A stretch of 64,000 nucleotides of DNA from Tabrizicola sp. (GCF_030694085.1 NZ_JAUXZE010000050.1:1-64000), one strand, 5' to 3'. Shown: positions 1 through 8,769, numbered from the stretch's first letter. Numbers and translations: made by a program. The notes: generated from the letters alone by a model not told the origin.

Positions 1-84
1 CTTCTCGCCCTTGACCCATGCGGGTAGCGCGGTCAGCGGATCGAGTGTGTCGGCCACGTCATCGGCAATTCCATCACGGGGCAT
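1..84 (-). CDS. virB4: VirB4 ATPase, N-terminal end only (cut by window edge)
   Basis: Only the first 28 codons are visible, starting at the ATG at 84-82 on the minus strand and running off the window. The peptide begins MPRDGIADDVADTLDPL. Nothing in it is diagnostic by itself. The call rests on position: in VirB-type operons the gene after virB3 is virB4, the hexameric inner-membrane ATPase that powers pilus assembly and transport. The ATG overlaps the end of virB3 by 11 bases, which points to translational coupling. Confidence 0.6.
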   Translation of the reverse strand, partial: MPRDGIADDVADTLDPLTALPAWVKGEK

Positions 85-352
85 AGCTGTCGCCCCCGTG
101 AAGCTTGCGGTTCGTCGTGGGCGGGGTTTCCTGCAAGGTGATCACTAGGACATCAAGGAAGTTCGGATCCCAGTCCGCGGCTTTCCAGAGGGCGGGCCAG
201 GCCAGCGCCGCGAAAACGGCCACCACCCCGCTCTGTACCCAGAGAAACAGGAGCGTTGAGCCGAAGAGCCAGACCATGGCGTACATGATCGGCAGGCCCA
301 TCAGCTTGGGCGGCCTGAGAAGGCCGATGAACACGCGGGACTGCTCCGACAT
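74..352 (-). CDS. virB3: Type IV secretion protein VirB3
   Basis: A 92-residue inner-membrane protein of normal VirB3 length. Residues about 15-50 (LMGLPIMYAMVWLFG, then a second hydrophobic stretch) form the membrane hairpin, and the N-terminal segment with PPKLMGLP is typical of the family. VirB3 sits in the inner membrane beside the VirB4 ATPase and takes part in pilus biogenesis. The gene lies between virB2 (9-base gap) and virB4 (11-base overlap), in the canonical order. Confidence 0.85.
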   Translation of the reverse strand: MSEQSRVFIGLLRPPKLMGLPIMYAMVWLFGSTLLFLWVQSGVVAVFAALAWPALWKAADWDPNFLDVLVITLQETPPTTNRKLHGGDSYAP

Positions 353-361
353 GGGTCTTGC

Positions 362-676
362 TCAGGTCGTCCAGATGGCGGCGACGATGGTGGGCGCCGC
401 GGCGATGCCCGCGATCGCGACCACGACCCAGAGCGCCTGACGGAAATCGAGGATGCCGAAGAGCCAGGAAAGGAACACGCCGATCAGTGCGAGCGTGCCG
501 ATCACGATGCCCAACGGGCCGGTGATCGCATCGACGATGCCCTGCAGCAGTGTCTGCACCGGCGAGAGGTCAATACTCTGGGCGAGTGCCGGTCCCGCCA
601 GCACGATTAGGGCAGCCGCACCGAGTGCTGCAACGGCCCGCGTGTGAAACACAGTTTGAAGGTTTTTGGACGTCAC
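362..676 (-). CDS. virB2: Type IV secretion major pilin VirB2 / TrbC family
   Basis: A 104-residue pilin precursor. A long N-terminal signal ends near AGPALAQ (about residue 33). The mature part has two hydrophobic helices (about 40-70, [21 protein letters not shown], and 78-100) joined by a short loop, which is the VirB2/TrbC fold. It would polymerise into the conjugative or secretion pilus. The start overlaps the stop of virB1 by four bases, so the two are probably translated together. Confidence 0.88.
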   Translation of the reverse strand: MTSKNLQTVFHTRAVAALGAAALIVLAGPALAQSIDLSPVQTLLQGIVDAITGPLGIVIGTLALIGVFLSWLFGILDFRQALWVVVAIAGIAAAPTIVAAIWTT

Positions 677-1407
677 GACAGGTCTCCTCTGAGCCGTTGG
701 AACACGGCTGTCACACGGGCCACATGGCCTTGGGTTTCTGGGTAAGGGGGGATGCCGCCGTGGCGGGCGACCGCATCGGGTCCGGCATTGTAAGCGGCGA
801 GCGCCAGCGCAGGATCGCCGAATTGCTCGAGCATCATCAGTAGGTAACGGGCCGAGCCGTCGAGGTTTTGCGAAATGTCGTGGGGATCGACACCAAGATC
901 ATTGGCCGTGCCCGGCATCAACTGACCGAGCCCAATCGCACCTACAGGGCTCAATGCGCCAGGGTTATAGGCGCTCTCGACCTCGATATTGGCGCGGTAG
1001 AAGAGCGCCCAATCGGTGACCGACAGACCCGCTTGCCGCAACGCGTCATGGCTGCCGTAGCGCAGCGCGGTTGTTTCAATGGCGTGGAGGATTTCTGGGG
1101 AGGCGCGGACCGCCTTCGGGGTGACCCGCGCAGCAATCCCGCTGGAGGCGACATCATCCTCGTCCGATTGCGGCGCGGCAAAGAGAAAGAGGCGGTCGGT
1201 TTGCGCGGAGCCATCACCCGAGAAGGAGCGAAGCGTGCTCGCATCCTCTGCGGTGTTGATCAGTCGGCCATCCGGGCCGACCGAGAAGATGAAGCCGTCT
1301 GCCCAGGCCTCTGGCGCGGAACAGACGCCTGTACCCAAAGCCAAGACGACGGCGAAAGCGCTGTCAGTTATCCGAGACCAGAACCGGACCAGTCCGGTGT
1401 GCGTCAA
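673..1407 (-). CDS. virB1: VirB1-like lytic transglycosylase (SLT domain)
   Basis: A periplasmic muramidase that would open peptidoglycan for assembly of the secretion channel. The C-terminal half carries the SLT signature: catalytic Glu in [16 protein letters not shown], then [13 protein letters not shown] and [14 protein letters not shown] chose the TTG at 1407-1405 because it is followed directly by a signal peptide ([12 protein letters not shown], cleavage near APEAWA). A GTG at 1440 in the same frame is an alternative. Longer versions of the frame read through the upstream gene and look like a shadow. It is the first recognisable vir gene of the operon. Confidence 0.82.
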   Translation of the reverse strand: MTHTGLVRFWSRITDSAFAVVLALGTGVCSAPEAWADGFIFSVGPDGRLINTAEDASTLRSFSGDGSAQTDRLFLFAAPQSDEDDVASSGIAARVTPKAVRASPEILHAIETTALRYGSHDALRQAGLSVTDWALFYRANIEVESAYNPGALSPVGAIGLGQLMPGTANDLGVDPHDISQNLDGSARYLLMMLEQFGDPALALAAYNAGPDAVARHGGIPPYPETQGHVARVTAVFQRLRGDLS

Positions 1408-1723
1408 CGCGCCCAGGCGCAGCGTGGCGCTCGCGTCCACCTTCTTCGAGCGGAATGCTGACGCTCTTGCAGCCCATCTCGGCGAGGAAGCTGACGAGGC
1501 CGACGATAGTCTTGAACTCGCGCACCTTGAGATAGCTGCGGCTGGTGACAAGCATCTTGTCTGCACGCCCGTCTTCCGCGACGGCGCGCACAACCCAAGT
1601 ACCGTACCAGCTGTTATGGCGCTTCTCGCCTTCCTCCTTGCAGACCACCTCGAGGAGGTAGCCGTCGGCCAGGAGGCCGCGCAGACCGTCTTCTGTAACC
1701 ACATTCGGGGCTTCTTCTATCAT
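1364..1723 (-). CDS. Small conserved-looking protein at the head of the vir operon
   Basis: A 119-residue soluble protein with no signal peptide and no family I can name. The ATG at 1723 is preceded by a good ribosome site (GGGAAGG, 5 bases upstream), better than the one for virB1. It overlaps the 5' end of virB1 by about 40 bases and is probably the first gene of the transcript. The frame has mixed alpha/beta composition with a central segment [21 protein letters not shown] role in regulating the transfer genes is possible but unsupported. Confidence 0.55.
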   Translation of the reverse strand: MIEEAPNVVTEDGLRGLLADGYLLEVVCKEEGEKRHNSWYGTWVVRAVAEDGRADKMLVTSRSYLKVREFKTIVGLVSFLAEMGCKSVSIPLEEGGRERHAAPGRVDAHRTGPVLVSDN

Positions 1724-1876
1724 GGCCTTCCCTTGGGTCCTTTTCCTGCCTGAGGTGCAGCATCAGTCCCACGGGGTCGCAACACCGTGGGCGATACAAG
1801 ACAACATGAATGATAGCAAGGCAATAATATTGAGTTGACGCAGATCGCCTTGCTCTGATAGCAGTGCTACAGGACG

Positions 1877-1889
1877 ACAATACAACATT
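1877..1889 (+). promoter_or_regulatory. Motif ACAATACAACATT upstream of a small secreted protein gene
   Basis: This 13-base motif lies in the divergent promoter region between the vir operon (minus) and the gene at 1919 (plus). The exact reverse complement occurs at 2331-2343 in front of the next gene. Related sequence is found at 38249-38270 between the recombinase and DUF1403 genes. The arrangement fits a shared operator, but no regulator is identified. Confidence 0.35.
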
Positions 1890-1918
1890 AAAGGCGCGAA
1901 AGGAGTTTTGCCCTGCAC

Positions 1919-2197
1919 ATGTTCTGTGCGCGCAAAGCAGCCTTCGTGCTGCTCGCCATGGTGGCATGGCCTCAGGACGCTCTGGCCTCCCCCTGTGTGC
2001 CCCCAGAGCGCCCCTACCTGCCCTCAACACCGGAAGACATGCGTGCCTATGCCGACCTCCTGAGGGCGGATTTCGAAGGCTACATCGCGGGGGTTCAGGA
2101 CTACTTCCGCTGTCTCGATGCAGAGCGTGCGCGCGCGTTTGCCGAGGCGCAGGAAGTCAGCGCCGAGTACGGGCGGTTTCTTGAAGCCGTCGAATAA
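1919..2197 (+). CDS. Small exported protein, unknown function
   Basis: A 92-residue protein with an N-terminal signal peptide (AAFVLLAMVAWPQDALAS, cleavage near residue 24). The mature part is acidic, with two cysteines (SPCVPP and YFRCLD) that could form a disulfide, and a helical tail (ERARAFAEAQEVSAEYG). It has its own promoter region and lies divergent from the vir operon. It may be an accessory periplasmic protein of the transfer region. No family was recognised. Confidence 0.6.
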   Translation: MFCARKAAFVLLAMVAWPQDALASPCVPPERPYLPSTPEDMRAYADLLRADFEGYIAGVQDYFRCLDAERARAFAEAQEVSAEYGRFLEAVE

Positions 2198-2330
2198 GTG
2201 ACCTGTATGACTTCCCCGGGGGAAAGGCACCAGTTTGGTGCATGAACCACCCTGCGAGCGAGGTTCCACGCCGGATGGCTTGCACGACCAAGAGCAAAAC
2301 ATCAGCTGATTAAATCCGATTGCTGTCGTA

Positions 2331-2343
2331 AATGTTGTATTGT
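2331..2343 (-). promoter_or_regulatory. Inverted copy of the ACAATACAACATT motif
   Basis: On the plus strand this reads AATGTTGTATTGT, the perfect reverse complement of 1877-1889. It is about 35 bases upstream of the ATG at 2376. The extended minus-strand sequence CGTCCGATACAATACAACAT resembles CGTCCGATAATGCAACATT at 38249. Confidence 0.35.
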
Positions 2344-2375
2344 ATCGGACGTGTAACTTTGCGGGGAGTCGATAC

Positions 2376-3029
2376 ATGAAGGTGCCAATACGATCACTCA
2401 CAGCCCTGGGGGTAGCGCTTGCGGCAATCCTGCCGGGCACGGCTTCCGCCCAGAGCTACCAGGTTGATTGCGCCATCCTCCTCTGCCTCGCGGGTGGCTG
2501 GCCGGCTTCAGCGCCATGCGCTCACGCACGTGCTGTCTTCATCCAGCGGATCACGCCCTGGCCAATCGAGCCACCGCTCCAGATCTGGCGGTGTCCGATG
2601 GGAGTGGCGTTCGACGGCTCTGCCCCGCTTTCTAACATGGAACGGCTCTACGACATCACCTTCAAGGCCGAGCCGACGATCAGCGTGCCGGATCCCACAG
2701 GTCCTCTCGTCCCGGTTCAAGCTGACGAGCGTGCAGACGTCGATATCTCGGGTGACGAATTCGACTTCGTCCGGAGCATCCGGGTCTATCACATCCAGTT
2801 CAGCCAGCGCCAAAATCGTGATGGCGATTGCATCCGCTCTGACAACACGCGCCTTGGTTCCTACGGCACCCAAGGAGACTATCACTGGGCACGTTCGAGT
2901 GTGGCCCAGGTTCCTACGGCATCTGACCTTCCTCGCCCTGGGGGCTGCGGATCCGTCAGCTACCGATCGGTCTTCGTCGATTGGCGGGACCATGCCGGCA
3001 ACTACGGCTTCGAAGAAGTCCGATACTGA
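2376..3029 (+). CDS. Exported protein of unknown function
   Basis: The ATG at 2376 follows a GGGGA ribosome site and gives a clear signal peptide (SLTALGVALAAILPGTASAQS), leaving a mature protein of about 190 residues. It is rich in aromatic residues and contains several cysteines (YQVDCAILLC, GDCIRSDN, PGGCGSVSY) that could form disulfides in the periplasm. It is the second of two secreted proteins beside the vir genes. The family is not recognised, and an association with conjugal transfer is inferred only from position. Confidence 0.6.
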   Translation: MKVPIRSLTALGVALAAILPGTASAQSYQVDCAILLCLAGGWPASAPCAHARAVFIQRITPWPIEPPLQIWRCPMGVAFDGSAPLSNMERLYDITFKAEPTISVPDPTGPLVPVQADERADVDISGDEFDFVRSIRVYHIQFSQRQNRDGDCIRSDNTRLGSYGTQGDYHWARSSVAQVPTASDLPRPGGCGSVSYRSVFVDWRDHAGNYGFEEVRY

Positions 3030-3269
3030 ACCCTCCCCGGGCCAGCGTCGTGTTGGCCTGTTCCTTTAGCCACCTGCACCGGAGGCTGTGCACCGAACCC
3101 AAAAAGGGAAACGACGCCAGACCGAAAAGCCTGACGCCGCGCTAGATAAAACCCCTGAACACGGTTCTTCTAGCGCAGTGTCTGAACGTCTTCAACCAGC
3201 AAAGTATTCTTGCTGGCAAAAATGTTGTTTGCTCTCGGTATGGCGTCGGATCCCTTTGGAGACCCGACC

Positions 3270-4115
3270 ATGGAACCAACGACCGGCCTGATCCTGCGAC
3301 GGATCACCCAAACAGACCTTTCCGTATCCGCGCACAAGCTGGCAACGCTCATCCTGGATGGGATCGCCTGGAAGGACGGCTACAACGGCCTTTCCCGCGG
3401 TACGGCCGCGTTCACGCTCACCACGTTGGCAGAGAAGATGGACGTGTCGCGTCAGTATCTGAGCGTCTTGCTGGGAGAACTCGAAGCGTCGAGCCTGAAG
3501 CTCGAGCGTGAGAAGCCGAACGGCAAGTTCGCACCCTGGCTCTTTCGCTTTGCAGCCTTTGATCAGAGCGACGGCCCCCACGATGTCGTGTCAAAGGGAG
3601 ACGACACATCACTATCTAGAGAAGAATCTCACAAAACTATATTCTCAGGGCATATCAACATCGATGAAGCGCCCAACGTGTTCCGAACATGTTGGGCCGA
3701 ACTGATCAAGGCCGCAAAGACGGCACTGCCCTGCTGGAACGTTGACACACAGGCCATCTGGGAGCGGTTTCTCGCCTTCAACCGTGCTCGCGGCAATGCC
3801 CGCGTTCCGGCTGGATACTTGCTCGGCTTTATGCGCCGTTGGCGGACCGGTTCGTCAAGCACGGCTCCAAAAGCTTCATCGCAGCCGGCGCCACTGGCCA
3901 AAGAAGATCCCAAAATGCAGAAGCTCCATGATCACATCCGGGCGGCACCGAGCGCCAACCGGCAGTTTCACGCATCGGATCTGTGCAGATTGATCGGTCA
4001 GGCTGCCTACGATGCTCGGGTCCTTGATGTCGTCCGGCGGTTTGGATGCCCAAGGTTCGCAGCAATTCTCGCGGTGCATGGAAAGGCAGTATTGGCGGGG
4101 GAGATTTCGCGGTGA
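3270..4115 (+). CDS. Winged-helix-like DNA-binding protein, possibly plasmid replication or control
   Basis: The ATG at 3270 has GGAG eight bases upstream. Upstream in-frame starts (3222, 3240) lack this. The 281-residue protein opens with a helix-turn-helix-like region at about residues 45-85 (FTLTTLAEKMDVSRQYLSVL followed by LLGELEASSL). The middle is basic and the C-terminal part (YDARVLDVVRRFGCPRFAAIL) is helical. The layout resembles small plasmid replication or regulatory proteins, but I cannot assign a family. It is followed at once by IS debris, so it is not clearly in an operon. Confidence 0.5.
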   Translation: MEPTTGLILRRITQTDLSVSAHKLATLILDGIAWKDGYNGLSRGTAAFTLTTLAEKMDVSRQYLSVLLGELEASSLKLEREKPNGKFAPWLFRFAAFDQSDGPHDVVSKGDDTSLSREESHKTIFSGHINIDEAPNVFRTCWAELIKAAKTALPCWNVDTQAIWERFLAFNRARGNARVPAGYLLGFMRRWRTGSSSTAPKASSQPAPLAKEDPKMQKLHDHIRAAPSANRQFHASDLCRLIGQAAYDARVLDVVRRFGCPRFAAILAVHGKAVLAGEISR

Positions 4116-4229
4116 GCGTTTGTATCTGCGGTTAGGCAAATCAGCTAGTCGGTTGCGCCCGAACACGCGGCATCTCGTGTTCAAAGTCTTGCTTCACAGA
4201 AGCGAACAATGCCTCAGGAAAAGCGGCTG

Positions 4230-4580
4230 GCATGTCACCAAGCGCCGTGTGCCTGACCGGACTGCATGGGATTGTGCCGGACTTCGGCGCGCTGAGCCGC
4301 CTTCAGAACACAACGACGGACAGCATTTCGTACGAGTGGCCAGACAGCCCGAGTAAACTTGCTGGTCGGCAGCAATGGGATCGAGGTTGATGGCGAAGGC
4401 GGGTGGAACGCCCGAAAGCATGGCTCTTCGAAATTGCGGGTTTGGCTCGAGGTTCCCAACAAGAGCGACGAGAAGTCGCTTGAGGTCGGGGGGGGCCGGG
4501 TTCACCACCAGCGACGCGCCCAGACTGCCCCGGCTGTTCGATCAGATCCCGATTGACCTTCCGTCACCGCCGTCGGCGCC
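4230..4580 (+). pseudogene. IS5-family transposase remnant
   Basis: Three successive frames carry decayed pieces of an IS5/IS903-type transposase: GLHGIVPDFGALSRLQ, then LLVGSNGIEVDGEGGWNARK, then PRLPRLFDQIPID. They line up in order with the intact transposase at 10395-11327 (VPDFSTLSRRQ, LLVDSTGIKFLGDGEWLARK, LPHLLDQIPAD). Frameshifts and substitutions, including loss of the first catalytic Asp, show it is dead. No terminal repeats were found. Confidence 0.7.
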
Positions 4581-4772
4581 TTAAACACTCGCAAGTGCAA
4601 GACGTCATCGCCGCACAAAATACCAAGCCCTGAAAGCAATAGAGCGCCAGGTCGAGTTCCAGGTCCATATCGCCGTATCGAACGGATGCTTCGCACTCGA
4701 CAAACACATCAGGGAAGTGGACACCCCCCACACGATTTTTCCCACAAGGTCAGCCGGAGTGGAAAGCCGCCT

Positions 4773-5090
4773 TCACCATACCGGAGGTAGAGGCTTGCAG
4801 ACGACATAAGACTCAAATCCGGCGCTCAAGTCGCTTTCGCAGCTTGCATCTTCGTTGTCCGGGGTGCTCGTCACTCTTGTTCCCATTGCGAAACCGTCTT
4901 CGCCTATCCTACCCACCACCTGCCGGTCGAATGTATCGCCTACACCCACTGACACACTCAACCCAAGCAGAGCTCCCCCGGCCGTTACTACCACCATCGC
5001 GACCGACGGAGGCTCTTGCAGATCTTGCGACAGAGCACCCGTTGCGACCGCGCAACATAGTCCGGCGAACAGAAAACTTCTCGCAATCAT
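4773..5090 (-). CDS. Small exported protein, unknown function
   Basis: Starting at the ATG at 5090, this gives 105 residues with a signal peptide (SFLFAGLCCAVATGALSQ). A hydrophobic glycine-rich stretch (VVTAGGALLGLSVSVGVG) follows, and the C-terminal part has two cysteines (DASCESDL, YVVCKPL). It is immediately downstream of a disrupted outer-membrane protein gene on the same strand, so the two may once have been one operon. No family was recognised. Confidence 0.5.
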   Translation of the reverse strand: MIARSFLFAGLCCAVATGALSQDLQEPPSVAMVVVTAGGALLGLSVSVGVGDTFDRQVVGRIGEDGFAMGTRVTSTPDNEDASCESDLSAGFESYVVCKPLPPVW

Positions 5091-5118
5091 AGCCTCTCCG
5101 ATCTTTTGACGCGGCACA

Positions 5119-5820
5119 TCAGAACTTTGCCTGCAGGGATAGGACGAACAGATTCTCCTCAGCCAGTACCGGTGAGCCGAGACCATCTGTTCCGAGATTG
5201 TAGTTTGCCCTTGCCACCTGGACGCGCAACGTTGGTGCGGTCAACTCCTCCGCGGTCCGCCATGACACACCCGCCAACGCCTCGATATAGGCGCTTTCGG
5301 ACGACCTGGGTGTGTACTGTGCAGTGTAGGAAAATCGCCCGTCCGTGTAGCCAAGCCCAAAGGTCGTGCTAGCTGCGCCACCCTCACTGATTCGGTGACG
5401 CATGTTCAGATTAATTGGACCATCAACCCAGCGGGCAACAAGATCAAGGCGGTCCGACACATCACCCAGTTCCGGATTTTTTGGATCGGAATTGTCGCCC
5501 TTGAGTACGGCAACACCACCAAGGCCGAGCGTCAGCGACTGTGAACGGTCCAGCCGCCATGTCCGGCTGACGCTTGCTTCAATTTCGTTGCGATGGTCAA
5601 GGTCGGGCCGCGAGAACACCTCACCGCGCGCATATGCACTCCACCCGCTTTCGGTGTTAAAGGTGTAGTCGGCCCCAACGTATGCATTCGCCTTGTCTTC
5701 AATGATGGCGCCCAGATAGTAGCGGAAGACAGACTGCCCCGTCGTGATGTTCCCGTTAAAAGTCAGATGCGGGACGTAGCTGTAGCTAGAAGTCTCGGTC
5801 GACGTGATCCGGCGCACAGC
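5119..5820 (-). pseudogene. Outer-membrane beta-barrel protein, 3' part (split by IS3 element)
   Basis: About 234 codons of alternating hydrophobic and polar strands ending in LFVLSLQAKF. A C-terminal phenylalanine is the usual outer-membrane barrel signature. Repeated strand pairs (SVFRYYLGAIIED, ANAYVGADYTFN, FSYTAQYTPR) support a barrel. The 5' end is lost at the IS boundary. The missing start lies beyond the element at 7092-7286 in a compatible frame: deleting 5821-7091 would join the codons for GGGLVA and AVRRITS without a frame change. The function of the intact protein is unknown. Confidence 0.65.
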
Positions 5821-5859
5821 TGAGCTACTCCCCAACTCTTGGACAGTTTTCCGGCTGAC

Positions 5860-6714
5860 TTAAGCTACTGCCTGCACCTGCTGATCGGTTTGGGTTGCGT
5901 TGAAGTAGACCACAGCGGGCGATTGACCGCCATGGGCAGTGTGTGGGCGTTGGTGGTTGTAGAATGTGATCCAGCGTCCGATGCCAGCTTTAGCCTGCGA
6001 TCCGGTTTCCCATGCGTGCAGGTAGACGCATTCATACTTCAGGGACCGCCAGAGGCGCTCGATGAAGATGTTGTCGATGCAGCGCCCTTTGCCGTCCATC
6101 GAGATCCGGGTGCCGACCCGCTTCAGCCGGTCGGTCCAGGCGAAGGACGTGAACTGGCTGCCCTGATCCGTGTTCATGATCTCGGGCGGGCCGAACTTGT
6201 GGATCGCCTCGTTCAGCGCCTCGATGCAGAAGTCGGTCTCCAGCGTGTTGGAGATGCGCCAAGCCAGCACCTTCCGGGTGGACCAGTCCATGATGGCGAC
6301 CAGATACAGGAAGCCCTTTCTCATCGGGATGTAGGTGATGTCGGCGCACCAGACATGATTGGGCCGCTCCACCCGCATGCCGCCCAGCAGATAGGGGTAG
6401 GTCTTGTGGCCCCTGGCGGGCTTGCTGGTGTCGGGCTTCTGGTAGATCGGCATCAGACGCATGAGGCGCATCAGCCGCCGGATGCGCTTCTGGTTCACGG
6501 CATGGCCCTCATTTTGCAAGTGCCACGTCATCTGCCGCACGCCGTAGAATGGCGTGTCCAGAAACTGCTTGTCGATCAAGAGCATCAGGTCGAGGTTCAT
6601 CGCCGTCTCACCCTGCGGCGCGTAATAGAACGACGATCGCGAGATCGACAGCAGGCGGCACTGCGCCCCGACCGACAGCTTGGGATGGGCCCGTTCGATC
6701 ATGCCACGCCTCAC
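5860..6714 (-). CDS. IS3-family transposase OrfB (DDE integrase core)
   Basis: A 284-residue catalytic part with the rve fold. The DDE triad is visible: Asp in VWCADITYIP, Asp in NTDQGSQF and Glu in FIERLWRSLKYE. The HTH_21 region (DTPFYGVRQMTWHLQNEGH) precedes it. It overlaps orfA by four bases and lies in the -1 frame relative to it. No internal stops are present, so it looks functional. Confidence 0.93.
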   Translation of the reverse strand: MRRGMIERAHPKLSVGAQCRLLSISRSSFYYAPQGETAMNLDLMLLIDKQFLDTPFYGVRQMTWHLQNEGHAVNQKRIRRLMRLMRLMPIYQKPDTSKPARGHKTYPYLLGGMRVERPNHVWCADITYIPMRKGFLYLVAIMDWSTRKVLAWRISNTLETDFCIEALNEAIHKFGPPEIMNTDQGSQFTSFAWTDRLKRVGTRISMDGKGRCIDNIFIERLWRSLKYECVYLHAWETGSQAKAGIGRWITFYNHQRPHTAHGGQSPAVVYFNATQTDQQVQAVA

Positions 6715-7010
6715 TTCCCGGTCCAGGGCTTGAGCTTTCGTGACAAAAAATCGTTGGCGACAGCCAGCTCTCCGATCTTGGCATGCAGGTCACGAACTGT
6801 TTCTTCGGCAACCTCTGCCGCCACAGCGGCCTTGCCACCGCGTTCGAAGATGCCTGAGGCCCCCTCCAGCAGCGACCGCTTCCATTGATGGATCATCGTT
6901 GGATGCACGCCATATTCGGCCGCCAGTTCCGACACCGTGCGCTCTCCCTTCACGGCCTCAAGCGCCACACGCGCCTTGAACGCCGCATCGTGGTTCCTGC
7001 GTTTCGACAT
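6711..7010 (-). CDS. IS3-family OrfA (DNA-binding)
   Basis: A 99-residue protein with the HTH_Tnp_1 pattern (HDAAFKARVALEAVKGERTV, YGVHPTMIHQWKRSLLEGA) followed by a leucine-zipper-like tail. Near the end the codons GAT TTT TTG contain the heptamer T-TTT-TTG in the zero frame (about 6744-6752). A -1 slip there would enter the OrfB frame, giving the OrfAB fusion transposase used by this family. Confidence 0.92.
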   Translation of the reverse strand: MSKRRNHDAAFKARVALEAVKGERTVSELAAEYGVHPTMIHQWKRSLLEGASGIFERGGKAAVAAEVAEETVRDLHAKIGELAVANDFLSRKLKPWTGK

Positions 7011-7091
7011 GTCCTGATCTCCTCGTGCTTGGAGATCAGCAGACTTCAGATCGTAGCTTCCGTCACTGTCCGATTTTCGGGGACTAGCTCA

Positions 7092-7286
7092 CGCCACAAG
7101 GCCGCCACCAACGTCGATCAGCGCGACGTCAAGGCCGCCACCAAAGCTGGCACCCAGCGATGCGGCAATCGGGTCCGCCATAGCGAACGTCGGCATGGTG
7201 GCAATCAGTGCTGCAAGAGCGATGTTTTTGGTTTTCAGTGATGTTATCCTCAGTTTGAACAAAGTCAGCACAAGACCAATCGTCAT
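7092..7286 (-). pseudogene. Outer-membrane protein, 5' part (signal peptide) cut by IS3 element
   Basis: This reads through a signal peptide (NIALAALIATMPTFAMADP) and about 25 mature residues ending GGGLDVALIDVGGGLVA, where the IS begins. It is the missing N-terminus of the barrel fragment at 5119-5820. The true start is unclear: an ATG at 7286 gives a long leader, while a GAGG ribosome site near 7248 has only a CTG in reach. Confidence 0.55.
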
Positions 7287-7773
7287 TTTGTGGCCTAGCG
7301 CTGCAGCGAGAAGCCTTCGCAATGGGGACCATTTTAGTCAATTTATCCATAGATGCACTTCTCTCTTACGATTTTTGTCGATATAAGGTCCTGGGCTTCG
7401 ACTTAGATCCTGTTCCGGTTCGGGATATATCGATTGCCGGCGTAACCGAGAGTACTTGCAGACATTCACGACCGAACTATGCCGTTGAAAAAAAGAGATA
7501 TTTGTTCACGCTGGTCATGTTTCACAACGCCGGCAACTCACTTGGTAATCAGTATGCCTATTCTGCCATGGCTGTATGCAGCTCAGCAGTTACAACTTGC
7601 AAGGGAATAGAAATTCTTCTCTGGCAACCGCAAAAATGTCGAAGTAAATCCGATCCCATTCAGGGGGCTGTAAATCTTCTGCCCTCCGACCCCACCACGA
7701 ACAGCCAAAACTGCCTGTGAGACGACCGCCGCACCTTAACCCGCTAGTAGGGAACAAACATCTTCGATCCAGG
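7287..7773. other. No supported gene
   Basis: AT-richer than the flanks. Frames on both strands are short and lack recognisable domains. It probably contains the promoter of the disrupted outer-membrane gene and eroded mobile DNA. Confidence 0.4.
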
Positions 7774-8106
7774 TCAATTGACCGGCAAAGCGTCGGGGAT
7801 AAGACCACGCCAAAGGCGTTTAAAATGGTGAAACTCACCGTCCGGCGTCTGCTGAGCGAGAACGCGAGCAACTCTAAGAGCCGCTGCCTCTCCACCAACC
7901 CAGCGAATAGCTCTCCCAGCCCGCAGCAGACGAGCATAGTTTGGGTCCCGAGCAAGAGAAACGTCATCCATTTGCACACCACATGGCAAAAGACGCTCAT
8001 AGGCTTTCAGTGCTTCCTCCCAGGCATCCAAGAATACTTCAAATGAATGTGCATTAGTATCTGGCGCGTGAAAATCCACGAGGTCTGCAGATTTCCGGGT
8101 TACCAT
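7774..8106 (-). CDS. Hypothetical protein, about 110 residues
   Basis: The frame from the ATG at 8106 encodes a helical soluble protein (SFEVFLDAWEEALKAYERLL, then ARLLRAGRAIRWVGGEAAAL). Amino-acid composition looks like a real protein, unlike the basic upstream extension of the frame. No domain was recognised and there is no obvious operon partner. A weak ribosome site and location amid IS debris leave it uncertain. Confidence 0.4.
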   Translation of the reverse strand: MVTRKSADLVDFHAPDTNAHSFEVFLDAWEEALKAYERLLPCGVQMDDVSLARDPNYARLLRAGRAIRWVGGEAAALRVARVLAQQTPDGEFHHFKRLWRGLIPDALPVN

Positions 8107-8410
8107 TTTGACCTGCCAAGCTCCGAGACGTGAGATAGAGTACCTCCTGCGGCGTGTGCTATCTTTGCATAGAGCACCCATGGACAACCGCCTGATCCGC
8201 ATGGTCAAGGAATAACCAAAGCTATATTTCCGCTGAACCAAGAAGCCGACAAGTTATCTTTCGTGTGTATTAAGCATCGGAAGGTCGTACTGCGAATTAC
8301 ACGAATTCAGATACGTGAAGAACAATCTATCGAGCATCTTAGCACCAAAGATTGCAAGATAAGCACTGATGCGTCATTGGAGATCCGTCAGTTGCGTGTA
8401 AATGCTCGTG

Positions 8411-8471
8411 GCGGCCCGATCTTCGGCCGCCCGCCTGACTCTCAAAGCCCCGCACATGCGGGGCTTTTTTT
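8411..8471 (+). terminator. Two hairpins with a T-run; orphan terminator or 3' end of a small RNA
   Basis: A first stem GCGGCC-GGCCGC (8411-8430) is followed by a strong intrinsic terminator: AAGCCCCGC, loop, GCGGGGCTTTTTTT (8445-8471). No protein gene ends upstream on the plus strand within 300 bases. It may therefore terminate a small RNA read from roughly 8270 onward; the RNA itself is an inference. Confidence 0.6.
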
Positions 8472-8769
8472 CAGAAACGGGTTCTCTCTGTCTTTGTCGC
8501 ATGGGGTCTACGTCGGTCTTGGTCTTGAGTGGCTAAAGAAATGCGGGATTCCCAGGCAGAGCTAAGCCACGACTTTTGAACGTCCTCCTACTGGCTAAGC
8601 TGGATACTGGCGCCCATTGATAGTGCACGCTCCGGTGATTTGGCTCAAAACGGATGTGGAAAAGCGGTCGATCTGCCTCCACACTGCTGCGCGGTCCGTA
8701 CCACACTTCTATATAGCCGGGTTTCTCGGCAGGTTTGATCCGGAAGCCCTGGCACGCCTAATTTGCCGC

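Larger units (their letters stand above)
5821..7091 (-). mobile_element. IS3-family insertion sequence
   Basis: A 1271-bp element bounded by imperfect inverted repeats, TGAGCTACTCCCC at the left and GGGGACTAGCTCA at the right. The similarity continues inward (GGACAGT on both sides). It carries overlapping orfA and orfB on the minus strand. It sits inside an outer-membrane protein gene. I see no clear target-site duplication. Confidence 0.8.

Noticed and set aside
5839..6888. A 349-codon plus-strand frame over the IS3 element
   Set aside because: It is the complement of orfA/orfB, whose DDE motifs are unambiguous.
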